Assembly (NCBI GenBank): GCA_900470805.1
Contig: UCCA01000023.1
Coordinates: 1 to 64,000, forward strand
Source of the DNA: Hyphomicrobiales bacterium
Lineage (GTDB): Bacteria > Pseudomonadota > Alphaproteobacteria > Rhizobiales > Rhizobiaceae
DNA length: 64,000 bases
Reading direction: 5' to 3'
Position 1 is the stretch's first letter. Each line of letters starts with the position of its first letter. The notes below the pieces were generated by a model. It ran no database searches and was not told the DNA's origin. It was given only the letters and a program-made list of their open reading frames with translations. The translations under genes were made by a program, and so were the position numbers. Positions 1-8,509 of this stretch are shown here, piece after piece.

Positions 1-544
1 TTCTAAGTCAACAGCCCCATTCCAAAAAAAACAGCTTTCTCGTAAACAACTGATTTGACAGGGGAATTTCCAAAGGAGGCAAACTACGCCTTACAAACAC
101 TCCTGATCTGGACCTGATTTCCATGACGATAGAGTCTGAAACGGCGTCTATTGAGACGAACACGAATCCTCCTTCATGGATGCCGGCAACGAGAAGCCTT
201 CCCTTTACGCCCCATATAGCGCCGTTAACCATCTTTTCAACAGTGTGCGGGATTGTAGGAGCGCTAACTCCAATCAGGTGAACATGATGTCCACTCCCCT
301 CTTGCAGCATGGCCCGTCGCCCATGGTGACGGCAACTGCACTCTTTCCCCCACTGAACGGCGTCAATGGCTGCCGCGTGGAATCCTCATCCGACGCCTCC
401 CCGATGCCGCAGCTACACGCTGCCGCCTCCGGCTAATTGTCATTTCCTCCATATGCAGGGCTTGGCACGACGTCACAGCATGACCGCGTGCGGTCGCAAT
501 CCCGGGCCTCTGCGTCGTCTTTCTATTTCATCGGGAAAATCATT
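1..544. other. Leading region with no recognised gene
   Basis: No gene can be supported before the ArsR-type gene at 545. A 100-codon open frame runs on the minus strand from 310 to 8. Its predicted protein matches no family I know, it has no clear ribosome binding site, and the DNA is more AT-rich than the rest of the window. Plus-strand frames here have no start context either. The stretch may be a decayed gene or recently acquired non-coding DNA. Confidence 0.35.
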
Positions 545-886
545 ATGAAAAACGATAGCTCTACCGAGAAGACCATCACTACTCTGGCCGATCAACTCTT
601 CGTCCTTGGAAATGCCAACCGCCTCGCCATTCTGAAAAATCTTGCCGACGGGGAGGTCCAGGTCAACGTGCTCGCGACCAAGCTGGGGCTCGGGCAGTCG
701 GCTCTATCGCAGCATCTGGCTATCCTGAGGTCCTGCGAGTTCGTCAGCACCCGGCGCGTTTCTCAGTCGGTATTCTACTCTATCAGGCCGACTGCGATCG
801 CCACCGCGCTAGCCGGCGTCAAGGACCTGCTGTTCAGCCAGCCGGCAGCCAGCAAGACTGAACGCGTTGCTGTCAGCAATCATTGA
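545..886 (+). CDS. ArsR-family winged-helix transcriptional regulator
   Basis: A 113-residue ArsR/SmtB-type repressor. The N-terminal half has the usual pattern of a helix with LGNANRLAILKNL, then a recognition helix in LGLGQSALSQHLAILR, followed by a wing around the SVFYSIRP segment. No metal-binding Cys pair of the ELCVCDL type is visible, so it is probably not a metal sensor. The frame is open upstream to 437, but the residues before 545 do not look like the family, so the ATG at 545 is preferred. It lies 218 bp before the ABC importer operon and points the same way, so it could regulate that operon. The target is inferred only from position. Confidence 0.85.
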   Translation: MKNDSSTEKTITTLADQLFVLGNANRLAILKNLADGEVQVNVLATKLGLGQSALSQHLAILRSCEFVSTRRVSQSVFYSIRPTAIATALAGVKDLLFSQPAASKTERVAVSNH

Positions 887-962
887 ATGGCTTTGCGCCC
901 GGCAAGAAGCCGCCGGACCGCACCTACCCTGGCGACTGACTGGTGATTTGCTCGGCTAAATA

Positions 963-978
963 TTGACCATTTGGTCAG
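963..978. promoter_or_regulatory. RutR-like palindromic operator
   Basis: The sequence TTGACCATTTGGTCAG is a near-perfect palindrome (TGACCA-TT-TGGTCA). It matches 13 of the 14 defined positions of the E. coli RutR consensus TTGACCAnnTGGTCAA. RutR is the TetR-family sensor of uracil/thymine. The site lies about 85 bp upstream of the sigma-54-type promoter, at the distance of an upstream activator or modulator. The genes it precedes look pyrimidine-related, which fits. No rutR gene is in the window. Confidence 0.6.
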
Positions 979-1049
979 AAAATAGCCTGAGCCAAACCGT
1001 TTGCGTCCGACGAGCTTGTTTTTATCATTTTAAATCAACGCTATTTCGT

Positions 1050-1065
1050 TTGGCACAGCTCTTGC
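1050..1065 (+). promoter_or_regulatory. Sigma-54 (RpoN) -24/-12 promoter
   Basis: TTGGCAC-agctc-TTGC matches the sigma-54 consensus TGGCAC-N5-TTGC. GG is at 1052-1053 and GC at 1064-1065, separated by the required 10 bases. Transcription would start near 1077, leaving a leader of about 28 bases before the ATG at 1105. A sigma-54 promoter needs an enhancer-binding activator. NtrC is the natural candidate for a nitrogen-scavenging operon, but I see no convincing NtrC site. Confidence 0.75.
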
Positions 1066-1104
1066 GACGATACCGGCATCGTTTCGTCACAAGAGGGATA
1101 TGCA

Positions 1105-2283
1105 ATGACCAAGGGTAAAGACACGGGCGACAAGACGCCGCTCTCATCGCTGCCTGACATTTCCAGGCGCCGGCTGCTGGGCGGCGTTGCCGCAGCCGGC
1201 GCCAGCACCGTCTTTGGAAACTTCACCATTTTCTCGCGCCAGGCGCATGCCGCCGAGCCGCTGCGTGTGCTGTGCTGGCCGGGCTATGAAGAGAAGGACG
1301 TCATTGCCGAGTTCGAGGATCTGCACAAGACCAAGGTTGAGTTCAAGATCTACATCGGCGGCGAGCAGATGCTGCAGTTCTTCGCGCAAACCACGCCCGG
1401 CACCTTCGATGCCATCATTTCAGACGCCGAGTATGTCCAGAAGCTGAAGGCGCAGAAGGCGATCGAGGCCTATTCGACCAAGGGCTTCGACGAGCTCGCC
1501 AACTATCACCCGAAGTTCCGCGATTTCGCGCCAACCAGGGGCGAGACGGAAGGCACGGTCTACGGCATCCCGACGCGCTTCTCCTTCTACGGCATCTCCT
1601 ACAACACTGACGAAATGTCGGCCGAGGAAGCCGGCGACTGGGCATCGCTGCTCAATCCCAAGTATGAAGGCAAGATCGGCATGTTCGATTGGTATCTGCC
1701 GAATCTCGGCAATGCCAGCCTGGCTGTCAATCCCGGTAACCAGACGCCCTACGCGATCGACGACGCCCAGCTTGCGCAGGTCAAGGATTTCCTGATGAAG
1801 CTCAGGCCGCAGATCGGCATGTTCGGCTCTTCGAACCAGCCGATCGCCCAGGCCATGCTTGCTGGTGACATCATCGCCTCGCCAACAGGCGATCTCGACA
1901 TCGACCTCAAGCTTGCCGGCTACGACAACTTCTCCTCGACGATCCCGAAGCAGGGCGGCATTCGCTGGCAGGAAGTCGCCACGGTTTGCACCGCGTCGAA
2001 GAACAAGGATCTGGCGATGGAGTGGGTCAAATACATGACCTCGCCGAAGGTGCAGTCCAAGCTGGTCTATACCAAGGCCTTCAAGGCCCGCGGCCCCAAC
2101 ATGAAGATCGTCGACCATTGGGACGAGGACCAGAAGAAGCTGCTCTCCTACGTGCCCGATCCGGCCAACCCCGGCAAGATGCTCGTCGAAACGCTGATCG
2201 ACCGGTCCATGCCGCGCGGCCTGCCGTCGAACCAGCCCGAACAGGCCTGGATCGACATCTTCAACACATTCAAGACGGCCTGA
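1105..2283 (+). CDS. ABC transporter substrate-binding protein, PotD/spermidine-putrescine type
   Basis: A 392-residue periplasmic binding protein of the SBP_bac_6/8 (PotD-like) class. Residues 1-50 carry a twin-arginine signal (SRRRLLGG, then an Ala-rich stretch and AHA), so export is probably by Tat. The mature domain starts at LRVLCWPGYEEKDV, typical of PotD relatives. GAGGGAT lies 5 bases before the ATG. It is the first gene of a run continuing with ATPase, two permeases, amidohydrolase, thymidine phosphorylase homologue and VOC protein. The family imports polyamines and many other small cations and amides. The downstream genes suggest a pyrimidine nucleobase or nucleoside, but that is inference. 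Confidence 0.88.
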   Translation: MTKGKDTGDKTPLSSLPDISRRRLLGGVAAAGASTVFGNFTIFSRQAHAAEPLRVLCWPGYEEKDVIAEFEDLHKTKVEFKIYIGGEQMLQFFAQTTPGTFDAIISDAEYVQKLKAQKAIEAYSTKGFDELANYHPKFRDFAPTRGETEGTVYGIPTRFSFYGISYNTDEMSAEEAGDWASLLNPKYEGKIGMFDWYLPNLGNASLAVNPGNQTPYAIDDAQLAQVKDFLMKLRPQIGMFGSSNQPIAQAMLAGDIIASPTGDLDIDLKLAGYDNFSSTIPKQGGIRWQEVATVCTASKNKDLAMEWVKYMTSPKVQSKLVYTKAFKARGPNMKIVDHWDEDQKKLLSYVPDPANPGKMLVETLIDRSMPRGLPSNQPEQAWIDIFNTFKTA

Positions 2284-2361
2284 TTACCAACCCGTTGAAT
2301 GAAACGCGCGCCGCTCGGCATAGGTCGGGCGTCGCCCCTCTGCTTGCATCCAGGAACGACC

Positions 2362-3447
2362 ATGATTGCCGCAACATCAGCTCCCGATCTCGAACTGCTT
2401 TCGGTCACCAAGCGCTTTGACAGCTTTACAGCCGTCGACAACGTCAATCTCAAGGTGGGTCGTGGCGAGTTCGTTGCCATCATGGGACCGTCGGGCTGCG
2501 GCAAGACCACACTTCTGCGCATCCTGGCCGGGCTGGAGTCAGTCACATCGGGGCAGCTGCATATTCGCGACAAGGATGTGTCCGACGTTCCTGTCAATCT
2601 GCGCTCGACCCGCCTGGTCTGGCAGAACTATGCGCTGTTTCCTCACCTCGATGTCGCCGGCAACATTGCCTTCGGCCTGACACTCAAGGCGCATGACAAG
2701 GCGATCGTCGCCGGGAAGGTGCGGGCAATGGCCGAACTCGTCGGCCTTTCCGACTTCCTCGGCCGGCGGATCGGGCAGCTTTCCGGCGGCCAGAAGCAGC
2801 GCGTGGCGCTCGCCCGCGCCCTGGTGACCGAGCCAGAGATTCTGCTGCTCGACGAGCCTCTGTCGGCGCTCGACGCGCATTTGCGCATTCGCATGCAGGG
2901 CGAATTGCGCCGGATACAGCGCCAGCTTGGCATGTCGTTCATCTACGTCACCCACAACCAGATCGAAGCCTTCTCGATGGCCGACCGGGTCGTGGTGATG
3001 AACAAGGGGCGGATCGAGCAGATCGATACGCCCGAGGAAATGTATGCCCGGCCGAAGACCGAATTCGTCGCCCGCTTCGTCGGCTCGAACAATCTGTTTC
3101 CCGGTCGCGTGCATTCGATCGAGCCGGGCCATGCCGTGATCCATTGCACGCACGGTCAGGTCAACGTCGCGACGCAAACGCTGCCCCCTGTCGGCACGCC
3201 GGTCTTTGTGGTCGTGCAGGCCGACAAGATGACCAGCGCTCCGACAGGCCGTCTGCACGAGAACCGTGTCGATGCCACATTGCGCGGGCGCGAATATGCC
3301 GGCTCTCACAATATCTATTTGATGGACCTGATCGACGGCACCGAGGTCAAGCTGACATCGCAGGCCACCTTGCCGATCGAGATCAATGCGCCTGTTTCGG
3401 CCTATTTCGCTGCCGAAGATGCTACCCTGATCGAGGGAGCGGCGTGA
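2362..3447 (+). CDS. ABC transporter ATP-binding protein, PotA type
   Basis: A 361-residue ATPase energising the importer encoded around it. Visible motifs in order are Walker A GPSGCGKTT, Q-loop WQNYALF, signature LSGGQKQR, Walker B LLLDEPLSALD and H-loop YVTHNQ. The C-terminal 120 residues form the TOBE-type regulatory domain usual for PotA/CysA relatives. The ATG at 2362 follows AGGA and gives the usual N-terminus. An upstream in-frame ATG at 2299 would add 21 unlikely residues. The stop overlaps the next start by one base, so translation is coupled. Confidence 0.9.
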   Translation: MIAATSAPDLELLSVTKRFDSFTAVDNVNLKVGRGEFVAIMGPSGCGKTTLLRILAGLESVTSGQLHIRDKDVSDVPVNLRSTRLVWQNYALFPHLDVAGNIAFGLTLKAHDKAIVAGKVRAMAELVGLSDFLGRRIGQLSGGQKQRVALARALVTEPEILLLDEPLSALDAHLRIRMQGELRRIQRQLGMSFIYVTHNQIEAFSMADRVVVMNKGRIEQIDTPEEMYARPKTEFVARFVGSNNLFPGRVHSIEPGHAVIHCTHGQVNVATQTLPPVGTPVFVVVQADKMTSAPTGRLHENRVDATLRGREYAGSHNIYLMDLIDGTEVKLTSQATLPIEINAPVSAYFAAEDATLIEGAA

Positions 3448-4370
3448 TGGCGGCGACATCAGGCATCATCAGGAGGCTGAAGACGCCGAACGACAGCCCG
3501 TTGAAATTCTGGTTCCTAGCGCCGCTGGTGCTGTGGCTTGGCGCGCTCTTCCTGTTGCCGCTTCTGTTCCTGCTGTGGATCGGCTTCTGGCGGGTCGAGA
3601 ACTTCCAGGCGATACCGGATTTCTCGCTCAACAATTACAGCGAGATTTTCGCGAACTTCTTCAGCGGATCACGCTATGGGCTGGCGCTCGTCCAGTCTCT
3701 GTGGGTGGCCATCACGACGGCGGTCTTCGCCGTCGCGTTTTCCTATCTCATTGCGCTGGCGCTGGCTTTCGCGGTGCCTGCGCGCTGGCAGCGGCTTGCG
3801 CTGCTGCTGGCGATCGCACCCTTCTGGTCCAGCTATGTGCTAAGGCTGTATTCGTGGCAGACCATCCTGTCGCGAAACGGCGTCATCAATTCGGTTCTCA
3901 AGCAGATCGGGCTCTCCGATCTGCGCATCGACGTGATCTACACGCAGATCGCCACCCGCATCGGCCTGATCCACTATCTCGCGCCGATCCTGGTCGTCAT
4001 TCTCTATGTCGGCATCCTGGCGATCGACAAGGTTCTGATTGAGGCGGCACGGGAACTCGGCGCCACGCGCTGGCAGGCCTTTACGCGCGTGATCCTGCCG
4101 CTCAGCCGTTTCGGCCTGCTGACGGCAGGTAGCTTCGCGGTCATCGTTGGCCTTGGGGACGCGCTCTCCGGCAACCTGCTCGGCGGTGGCGCCGGGCGTT
4201 CGATCTTCGGCAAGCTGCCGACCTATGCCAGCATGATCATGTCCGACTATTCGAGTTCGACCAACCTGCCCCGCACATCGGCGCTGGCCACCATCCTGAT
4301 CGTCGTGATGATCGCCGCGCTGGTCGTCGGCTTCATCGCTGCAGACCGGGCCCGCCGGAGGACCGCATGA
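3447..4370 (+). CDS. ABC transporter permease, PotB type
   Basis: A 307-residue inner-membrane permease. It has about six predicted helices, starting with FWFLAPLVLWLGALFLLPLLF, and an EAA loop (IEAARELGATRWQAF) that docks to the ATPase. The frame is open for another 101 codons upstream, but that part overlaps the ATPase gene out of frame, so the ATG in the TGATG junction at 3447 is chosen. It pairs with the following permease to form a heterodimeric channel. Confidence 0.88.
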   Translation: MAATSGIIRRLKTPNDSPLKFWFLAPLVLWLGALFLLPLLFLLWIGFWRVENFQAIPDFSLNNYSEIFANFFSGSRYGLALVQSLWVAITTAVFAVAFSYLIALALAFAVPARWQRLALLLAIAPFWSSYVLRLYSWQTILSRNGVINSVLKQIGLSDLRIDVIYTQIATRIGLIHYLAPILVVILYVGILAIDKVLIEAARELGATRWQAFTRVILPLSRFGLLTAGSFAVIVGLGDALSGNLLGGGAGRSIFGKLPTYASMIMSDYSSSTNLPRTSALATILIVVMIAALVVGFIAADRARRRTA

Positions 4371-5173
4371 TGGCGCGTAACCCTTGGATCTTTCTCGGAC
4401 GTCTCTGGCTTGGGCTTGCCTATGCCTTCATGTTCCTGCCGCTGATCGTCCTGATCCTCTTCTCGTTCCAGAAGAACCGTTTTCCCGGCTTTCCGCTACA
4501 GGGCTGGACCACCGGCTGGTACGGAAAATTGTTTTCCGACGGAACGCTGCTCGACGCGCTCGGCCACACGATGATCGTCTCGCCGGCTGCGGCGACGATA
4601 GCGACCGTAATTGCCTTCTTTGCCGCCTACGCGCTGAACCGCTTCCACTTTCGCGGCAAGACCGCATTGCTCGGACTGGTGACCCTGCCAATCCTGATCC
4701 CGCCGCTGATCCTCGGCGTCGGCTTTCTCGGCTTGCTCGCCCGGGTGCATCTTTCCGGGACGCTGTTTGCGGTCTTCCTGACCCACGTGGTGCTGATCAC
4801 GGCACCGGCGCTGGCCATCATCCAGCTCCGCCTTGCGCAGATGCCCGGATCCCTTGAAGAGGCGGCATGGGATCTCGGCGCAACGGAGTGGCAGACCGTC
4901 TGTAAGGTGGTGCTGCCATTTGCATTGCCCGGTATTTTCGGTGCCTGGCTGCTCGCATTCACCTTCTCCTTCGACGAATTCATCATCGCCTGGTTCGTAT
5001 CGGGCTTCCAGCCGACATTGCCGGTCGCGATCTATTCGGTGCTTGTTGCCGCCATCGATCCATCGCTGAATGCCATCGGGACAATCGTGTTTGCGATTTC
5101 CTGTGCGGTTCTGATCGGCATCGAGCTTATCCTGCTCCCCTTCCTTGTCGGCAAACCCGGCGGCGACGCCTGA
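4367..5173 (+). CDS. ABC transporter permease, PotC type
   Basis: A 268-residue permease with an N-terminal helix (AYAFMFLPLIVLILFSF) and the EAA motif LEEAAWDLGATEWQTV. It completes the importer SBP-ATPase-permease-permease. Its ATG overlaps the previous stop in an ATGA arrangement. A second ATG three bases on is an equally possible start. The PotB/PotC order follows the standard polyamine-type layout. Confidence 0.88.
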   Translation: MMARNPWIFLGRLWLGLAYAFMFLPLIVLILFSFQKNRFPGFPLQGWTTGWYGKLFSDGTLLDALGHTMIVSPAAATIATVIAFFAAYALNRFHFRGKTALLGLVTLPILIPPLILGVGFLGLLARVHLSGTLFAVFLTHVVLITAPALAIIQLRLAQMPGSLEEAAWDLGATEWQTVCKVVLPFALPGIFGAWLLAFTFSFDEFIIAWFVSGFQPTLPVAIYSVLVAAIDPSLNAIGTIVFAISCAVLIGIELILLPFLVGKPGGDA

Positions 5174-5192
5174 AGTACATCGGATACATTCA

Positions 5193-6728
5193 ATGACCCT
5201 CCTAATCCGCAATGCTTCGATCCTGGCGATGGACAAGCACAACGGCACGACACCCTTTTCCGGCGACATGTTGATCGAGAACGGAACGATCGCAGCGATT
5301 GGCCCGGAGCTAGCGCTGCCGGCCAACGCCCGCGAGATCGACGGGCGCGGCAAACTGTTGATGCCGGGCCTCATCAATGCCCATCTCCATTCGTCGGAGA
5401 CCTTCTTCAAGGGCAGATACCAGCACATGCCGCTGGAAATCTGGATGCTTTATGCCTATCCACTGTTGATGAAGGGGCCGATTTCACCGCGCCTGCTCTA
5501 TCTGCGCAGTCTGCTGGTGGCGATGGAATCGCTGAAGGCAGGTGTCACCACGATCGTCGACGACTTCTTCGATCCGCCAGGCTTCGATCTCGACCGCCTA
5601 CGCTTGGTCTTCGACGCCTACGACGACGCTGGTATCCGCGCCAATGTCTCGCATTGCGTCATCGACAAGCATGTGTTCGACACGATGCCCTATCTTCGCG
5701 AGACGATCCCCGCCGCATTGCAGGCGGAAGTCCAAGGGCCATCGATTACGCCTGATGTCTACATGGACTATTGCGCCGACGTGTTCGCCTCGCAGCACGG
5801 GCGCAGCGACCGTCTGGGCTTCATGATTTCGGCATCGGCGCCGCAGCGCTGCTCGATCGAGATGATGCAGGCCTGCACCGAGCTGGCAATCGAAAAATCT
5901 GTCCCTTACCACACGCACATTCTGGAAACGAAAACGCAGGCGGTAACGGGTATGGAGTTCTACGACAAGAGCCTGATCCGATACATGCACGATCTCGGCC
6001 TATTGACCGGCAATACGACGATCGCGCATTCGATCTGGGTCTCGGACGAAGACATGGAACTGATGGGCGCGGCCGATTGCTCGATCGCCCACAATGCCAT
6101 CTCCAACCTGAAGCTAGGCTCCGGAATCGCGCCCATCCGTCGACTGCTCGACGCCGGCGTCAATGTCGGCCTCGGCACCGATGGTCTTTGCAGCAACGAC
6201 ACGGCGCGAATATTCGATGTCATGCGCTTTGCCGCCCTACTGCACGGCGTCGCCACGCCGGATACCGATCGCTGGGTCAGCGCATCCGATGTCCTTCGCT
6301 CCGCCACGATCGCCGGCGCCAGAACGGCGATGCTCGACAAGGTGACCGGATCACTGGAGGTCGGCAAGCGCGCCGATGTCGTGATGATTGATCTCGGCGG
6401 CTACGACTACATGCCTATGAACGCGCTCGATCATCATCTGGTCTATTGCGAGAACGGATCGGGCATCCGCATGGTGATCGTCAATGGCGAGATCACCGTG
6501 GAAGACGGCAAGCTTCTGACCGTCAACGAAGAGGACATCTTCGCCGAGTTGCGCGAGCTTCTACCAGCCTACATGAAGGACCATGCGGAACTGGAGCGAC
6601 TGAACGCGCGCTTCGAGCCCTACATGCGCGACATGTATCGCCGGGCGACGCTGCAGGATGTCGGCATGAACCGCTATCAGGGCGATATGCCGCTCTGGCC
6701 CGGCCAGAACAGCGTGGTCGGCCGCTAA
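5193..6728 (+). CDS. Amidohydrolase, ATZ/TRZ-type nucleobase or triazine deaminase family
   Basis: A 511-residue metal-dependent hydrolase of the amidohydrolase superfamily. The metal-ligand motifs are in order: HxH in INAHLHSSE, a central THILE, AHSIW, and LGTDG with the catalytic Asp. Relatives deaminate guanine, S-adenosylhomocysteine, cytosine analogues or triazines, and I cannot choose among them by eye. The ATG at 5193 starts the typical LLIRNA beta strand, while an in-frame ATG at 5145 lies inside the permease gene. It is 19 bases after the permease and its stop overlaps the next start. It likely acts on the imported compound in the cytoplasm. Confidence 0.85.
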   Translation: MTLLIRNASILAMDKHNGTTPFSGDMLIENGTIAAIGPELALPANAREIDGRGKLLMPGLINAHLHSSETFFKGRYQHMPLEIWMLYAYPLLMKGPISPRLLYLRSLLVAMESLKAGVTTIVDDFFDPPGFDLDRLRLVFDAYDDAGIRANVSHCVIDKHVFDTMPYLRETIPAALQAEVQGPSITPDVYMDYCADVFASQHGRSDRLGFMISASAPQRCSIEMMQACTELAIEKSVPYHTHILETKTQAVTGMEFYDKSLIRYMHDLGLLTGNTTIAHSIWVSDEDMELMGAADCSIAHNAISNLKLGSGIAPIRRLLDAGVNVGLGTDGLCSNDTARIFDVMRFAALLHGVATPDTDRWVSASDVLRSATIAGARTAMLDKVTGSLEVGKRADVVMIDLGGYDYMPMNALDHHLVYCENGSGIRMVIVNGEITVEDGKLLTVNEEDIFAELRELLPAYMKDHAELERLNARFEPYMRDMYRRATLQDVGMNRYQGDMPLWPGQNSVVGR

Positions 6729-8077
6729 TGTCCGGTCTGTGTCCCGCCGAATTCATCCGTCGCAAGCGCAACGACGAGCCGCTCGCTCCGACTGATATCC
6801 GCGAATTCGTCCAGGGTATCGGCAGCGGCACAGTCTCCGAGGGACAGATCGCGGCCTTTGCCATGGCCGCGTTTTTGAACGGCATGTCATCGACCGAGAC
6901 GGCGGCGTTGACGCTTGCCATGCGCGATTCCGGCGACGTTGTCGATTGGGCGGATACAGCGATTACCCCATCCGTCATCATCGACAAGCATTCCAGCGGC
7001 GGGACCGGCGACGAGAAAGTCAGCCTCATCCTCGCTCCCCTCGTCGCAGCCTGTGGAGTCCGCATGCCGATGATCTCGGCACGTGGCCTGGGGCACACCG
7101 GCGGCGAAGTGGATCTCATGGAGGCCATACCGGGATGCGATATCGCGCCGCCGGCCGATGTCTTCAAGCGTGCCGTCGAGACGGCGGGCGCCGCCATCAT
7201 CGGCCCGACCGGGCGGCTCGCACCCGCAGATGCCGCCATCTATTATGTGCGCGACGTGACGGCGACGGTGGAGTCCGTTCCGCTCATTACCTCCTCCATC
7301 CTTTCCAAGAAGCTGGCGGCCGGCATTTCCGGTCTGGTCATGAGCGTCAATTTCGGTTCGGGCGCGTTCATGCCGACCATCGCTGAAGCACAACAGCTTT
7401 CGTCCAGCCTGATAGCTGTCGCCAAGCAGGCGGGTCTGCCGATGGTGACGCTGATTGCCGATATGGACGAGGTCATGGGGGATTCCGTCGGAAGCCGCCT
7501 GCAGGTTCTGGAGGCGATCCGTTTTCTGGACGGGACGCATCGCGACCCTCGGATGCTCAAGCTGATCATGGCGCTCTCCATCGAGATTCTGCTTCTGGCA
7601 AAGCTGGCCGTCGACGAGCAGGAGGCACGGCACATGCTGCAACAACGGCTGGACGACGGGGAGGCATTGCAGCGGTTCGGCAAAATGGTTACCGCTTTGG
7701 GCGGGCCGTCCGATCTCGTTGATGCGCCGGAGCGTTATCTGGAGACGGCTCCTTATATGATGCCGGTTGCAGCGCAAATCACAGGATACATCAGGAAGGT
7801 CAATGCCTTCCAGGTCGGGCTTGCCATGGTCGGTCTTGGTGCCGGTCGCAGGCTGCCGACCGACAGCATCGATCATGGCGTCGGCCTGACCGGAATGCGC
7901 CATCTCGGCGATGCCATCGTCGCGGGTGATCCGCTTTGTCTCGTCCACGCACGCGATATCGCGGCATTTGAAACTGCGGCCGATGCAATTCGCAACGCCA
8001 TCACCATCACGGCTGACCGGTCGGCGGAAAACGCCGTTGTGACGGGCCGCATGTCCACCAACGACCCGGAGAATTGA
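6728..8077 (+). CDS. deoA: Thymidine phosphorylase homologue (divergent)
   Basis: A 449-residue member of the pyrimidine-nucleoside phosphorylase family, which phosphorolyses thymidine or deoxyuridine to the base and deoxyribose 1-phosphate. Length and fold match DeoA. KHSSGGTGDE, RDVTATVES and SKKLAAG are kept, including the Lys, Arg and Ser that bind phosphate and base. Two conserved segments differ. The family signature reads ARGLGHTGGEVDLME instead of the usual GRG...GGTxDKxE, and the usual DVKVGSGAFM reads SVNFGSGAFM. The substrate may therefore not be thymidine. The start overlaps the previous stop by one base (TAATG). Confidence 0.82.
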   Translation: MSGLCPAEFIRRKRNDEPLAPTDIREFVQGIGSGTVSEGQIAAFAMAAFLNGMSSTETAALTLAMRDSGDVVDWADTAITPSVIIDKHSSGGTGDEKVSLILAPLVAACGVRMPMISARGLGHTGGEVDLMEAIPGCDIAPPADVFKRAVETAGAAIIGPTGRLAPADAAIYYVRDVTATVESVPLITSSILSKKLAAGISGLVMSVNFGSGAFMPTIAEAQQLSSSLIAVAKQAGLPMVTLIADMDEVMGDSVGSRLQVLEAIRFLDGTHRDPRMLKLIMALSIEILLLAKLAVDEQEARHMLQQRLDDGEALQRFGKMVTALGGPSDLVDAPERYLETAPYMMPVAAQITGYIRKVNAFQVGLAMVGLGAGRRLPTDSIDHGVGLTGMRHLGDAIVAGDPLCLVHARDIAAFETAADAIRNAITITADRSAENAVVTGRMSTNDPEN

Positions 8078-8500
8078 ATGTCATTCGCCCAACGTTACGC
8101 CATCACCGATGTCTGCATCCTGGTGAAGGATAGCAGCCGCTCAATCGACTTCTACGTCGGCAAGCTCGGCTTCGAACTGAACCGGCAAGCGGAAGGCTTT
8201 GCGGAATTCAACGGCGCGGGCCTGACGCTCGCCTGCTGGGAGATCGACCACATCAGCAGCCACACGGGCATCTCGAATGCCAAGGCCGAGGGCCCGCACA
8301 AGGTCTGCGTGGCCGTCCGCCTGCCGACACCTGAAGAGATTGACGAAGCCTTTGCCGACCTGTCCGGCAAAGGTGTTGTCATGTATGGCCCGCCCGAGGA
8401 CTATGTCTGGAACGCCCGCGGTTTCTACTTCAGCGGTCCGGATGACGAACTCTGGGAAGTCTACGCCTGGAAGGACGGCGGCTCCGCAGGCAATTTCTAA
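8078..8500 (+). CDS. VOC (glyoxalase/bleomycin-resistance) family protein
   Basis: A 140-residue vicinal-oxygen-chelate protein with two beta-alpha-beta-beta-beta modules. It opens with TDVCILVKDSSRSIDFYVGKLGF and closes with ARGFYFSGPDDELWEVYAW. Members are dioxygenases, isomerases or binding proteins, and nothing here fixes the activity. It begins directly after the thymidine phosphorylase stop and is the last gene of the operon. It ends 9 bases before the convergent CodA homologue. Confidence 0.82.
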   Translation: MSFAQRYAITDVCILVKDSSRSIDFYVGKLGFELNRQAEGFAEFNGAGLTLACWEIDHISSHTGISNAKAEGPHKVCVAVRLPTPEEIDEAFADLSGKGVVMYGPPEDYVWNARGFYFSGPDDELWEVYAWKDGGSAGNF

Positions 8501-8509
8501 CGACCACTC

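Noticed and set aside
8..310. Minus-strand 100-codon frame at the window edge as a gene
   Set aside because: There is no ribosome binding site and no recognisable family, and the composition is unlike the rest. It is left as an unresolved region.
887..962. NtrC-like site CGCACC-N5-TGGCGA upstream of the sigma-54 promoter
   Set aside because: Only one half resembles TGCACC-N5-GGTGCA; the other has too many mismatches.
3144..3446. N-terminal extension of the first PotB-type permease
   Set aside because: It lies within the ATPase gene in another frame and has no membrane or family features.
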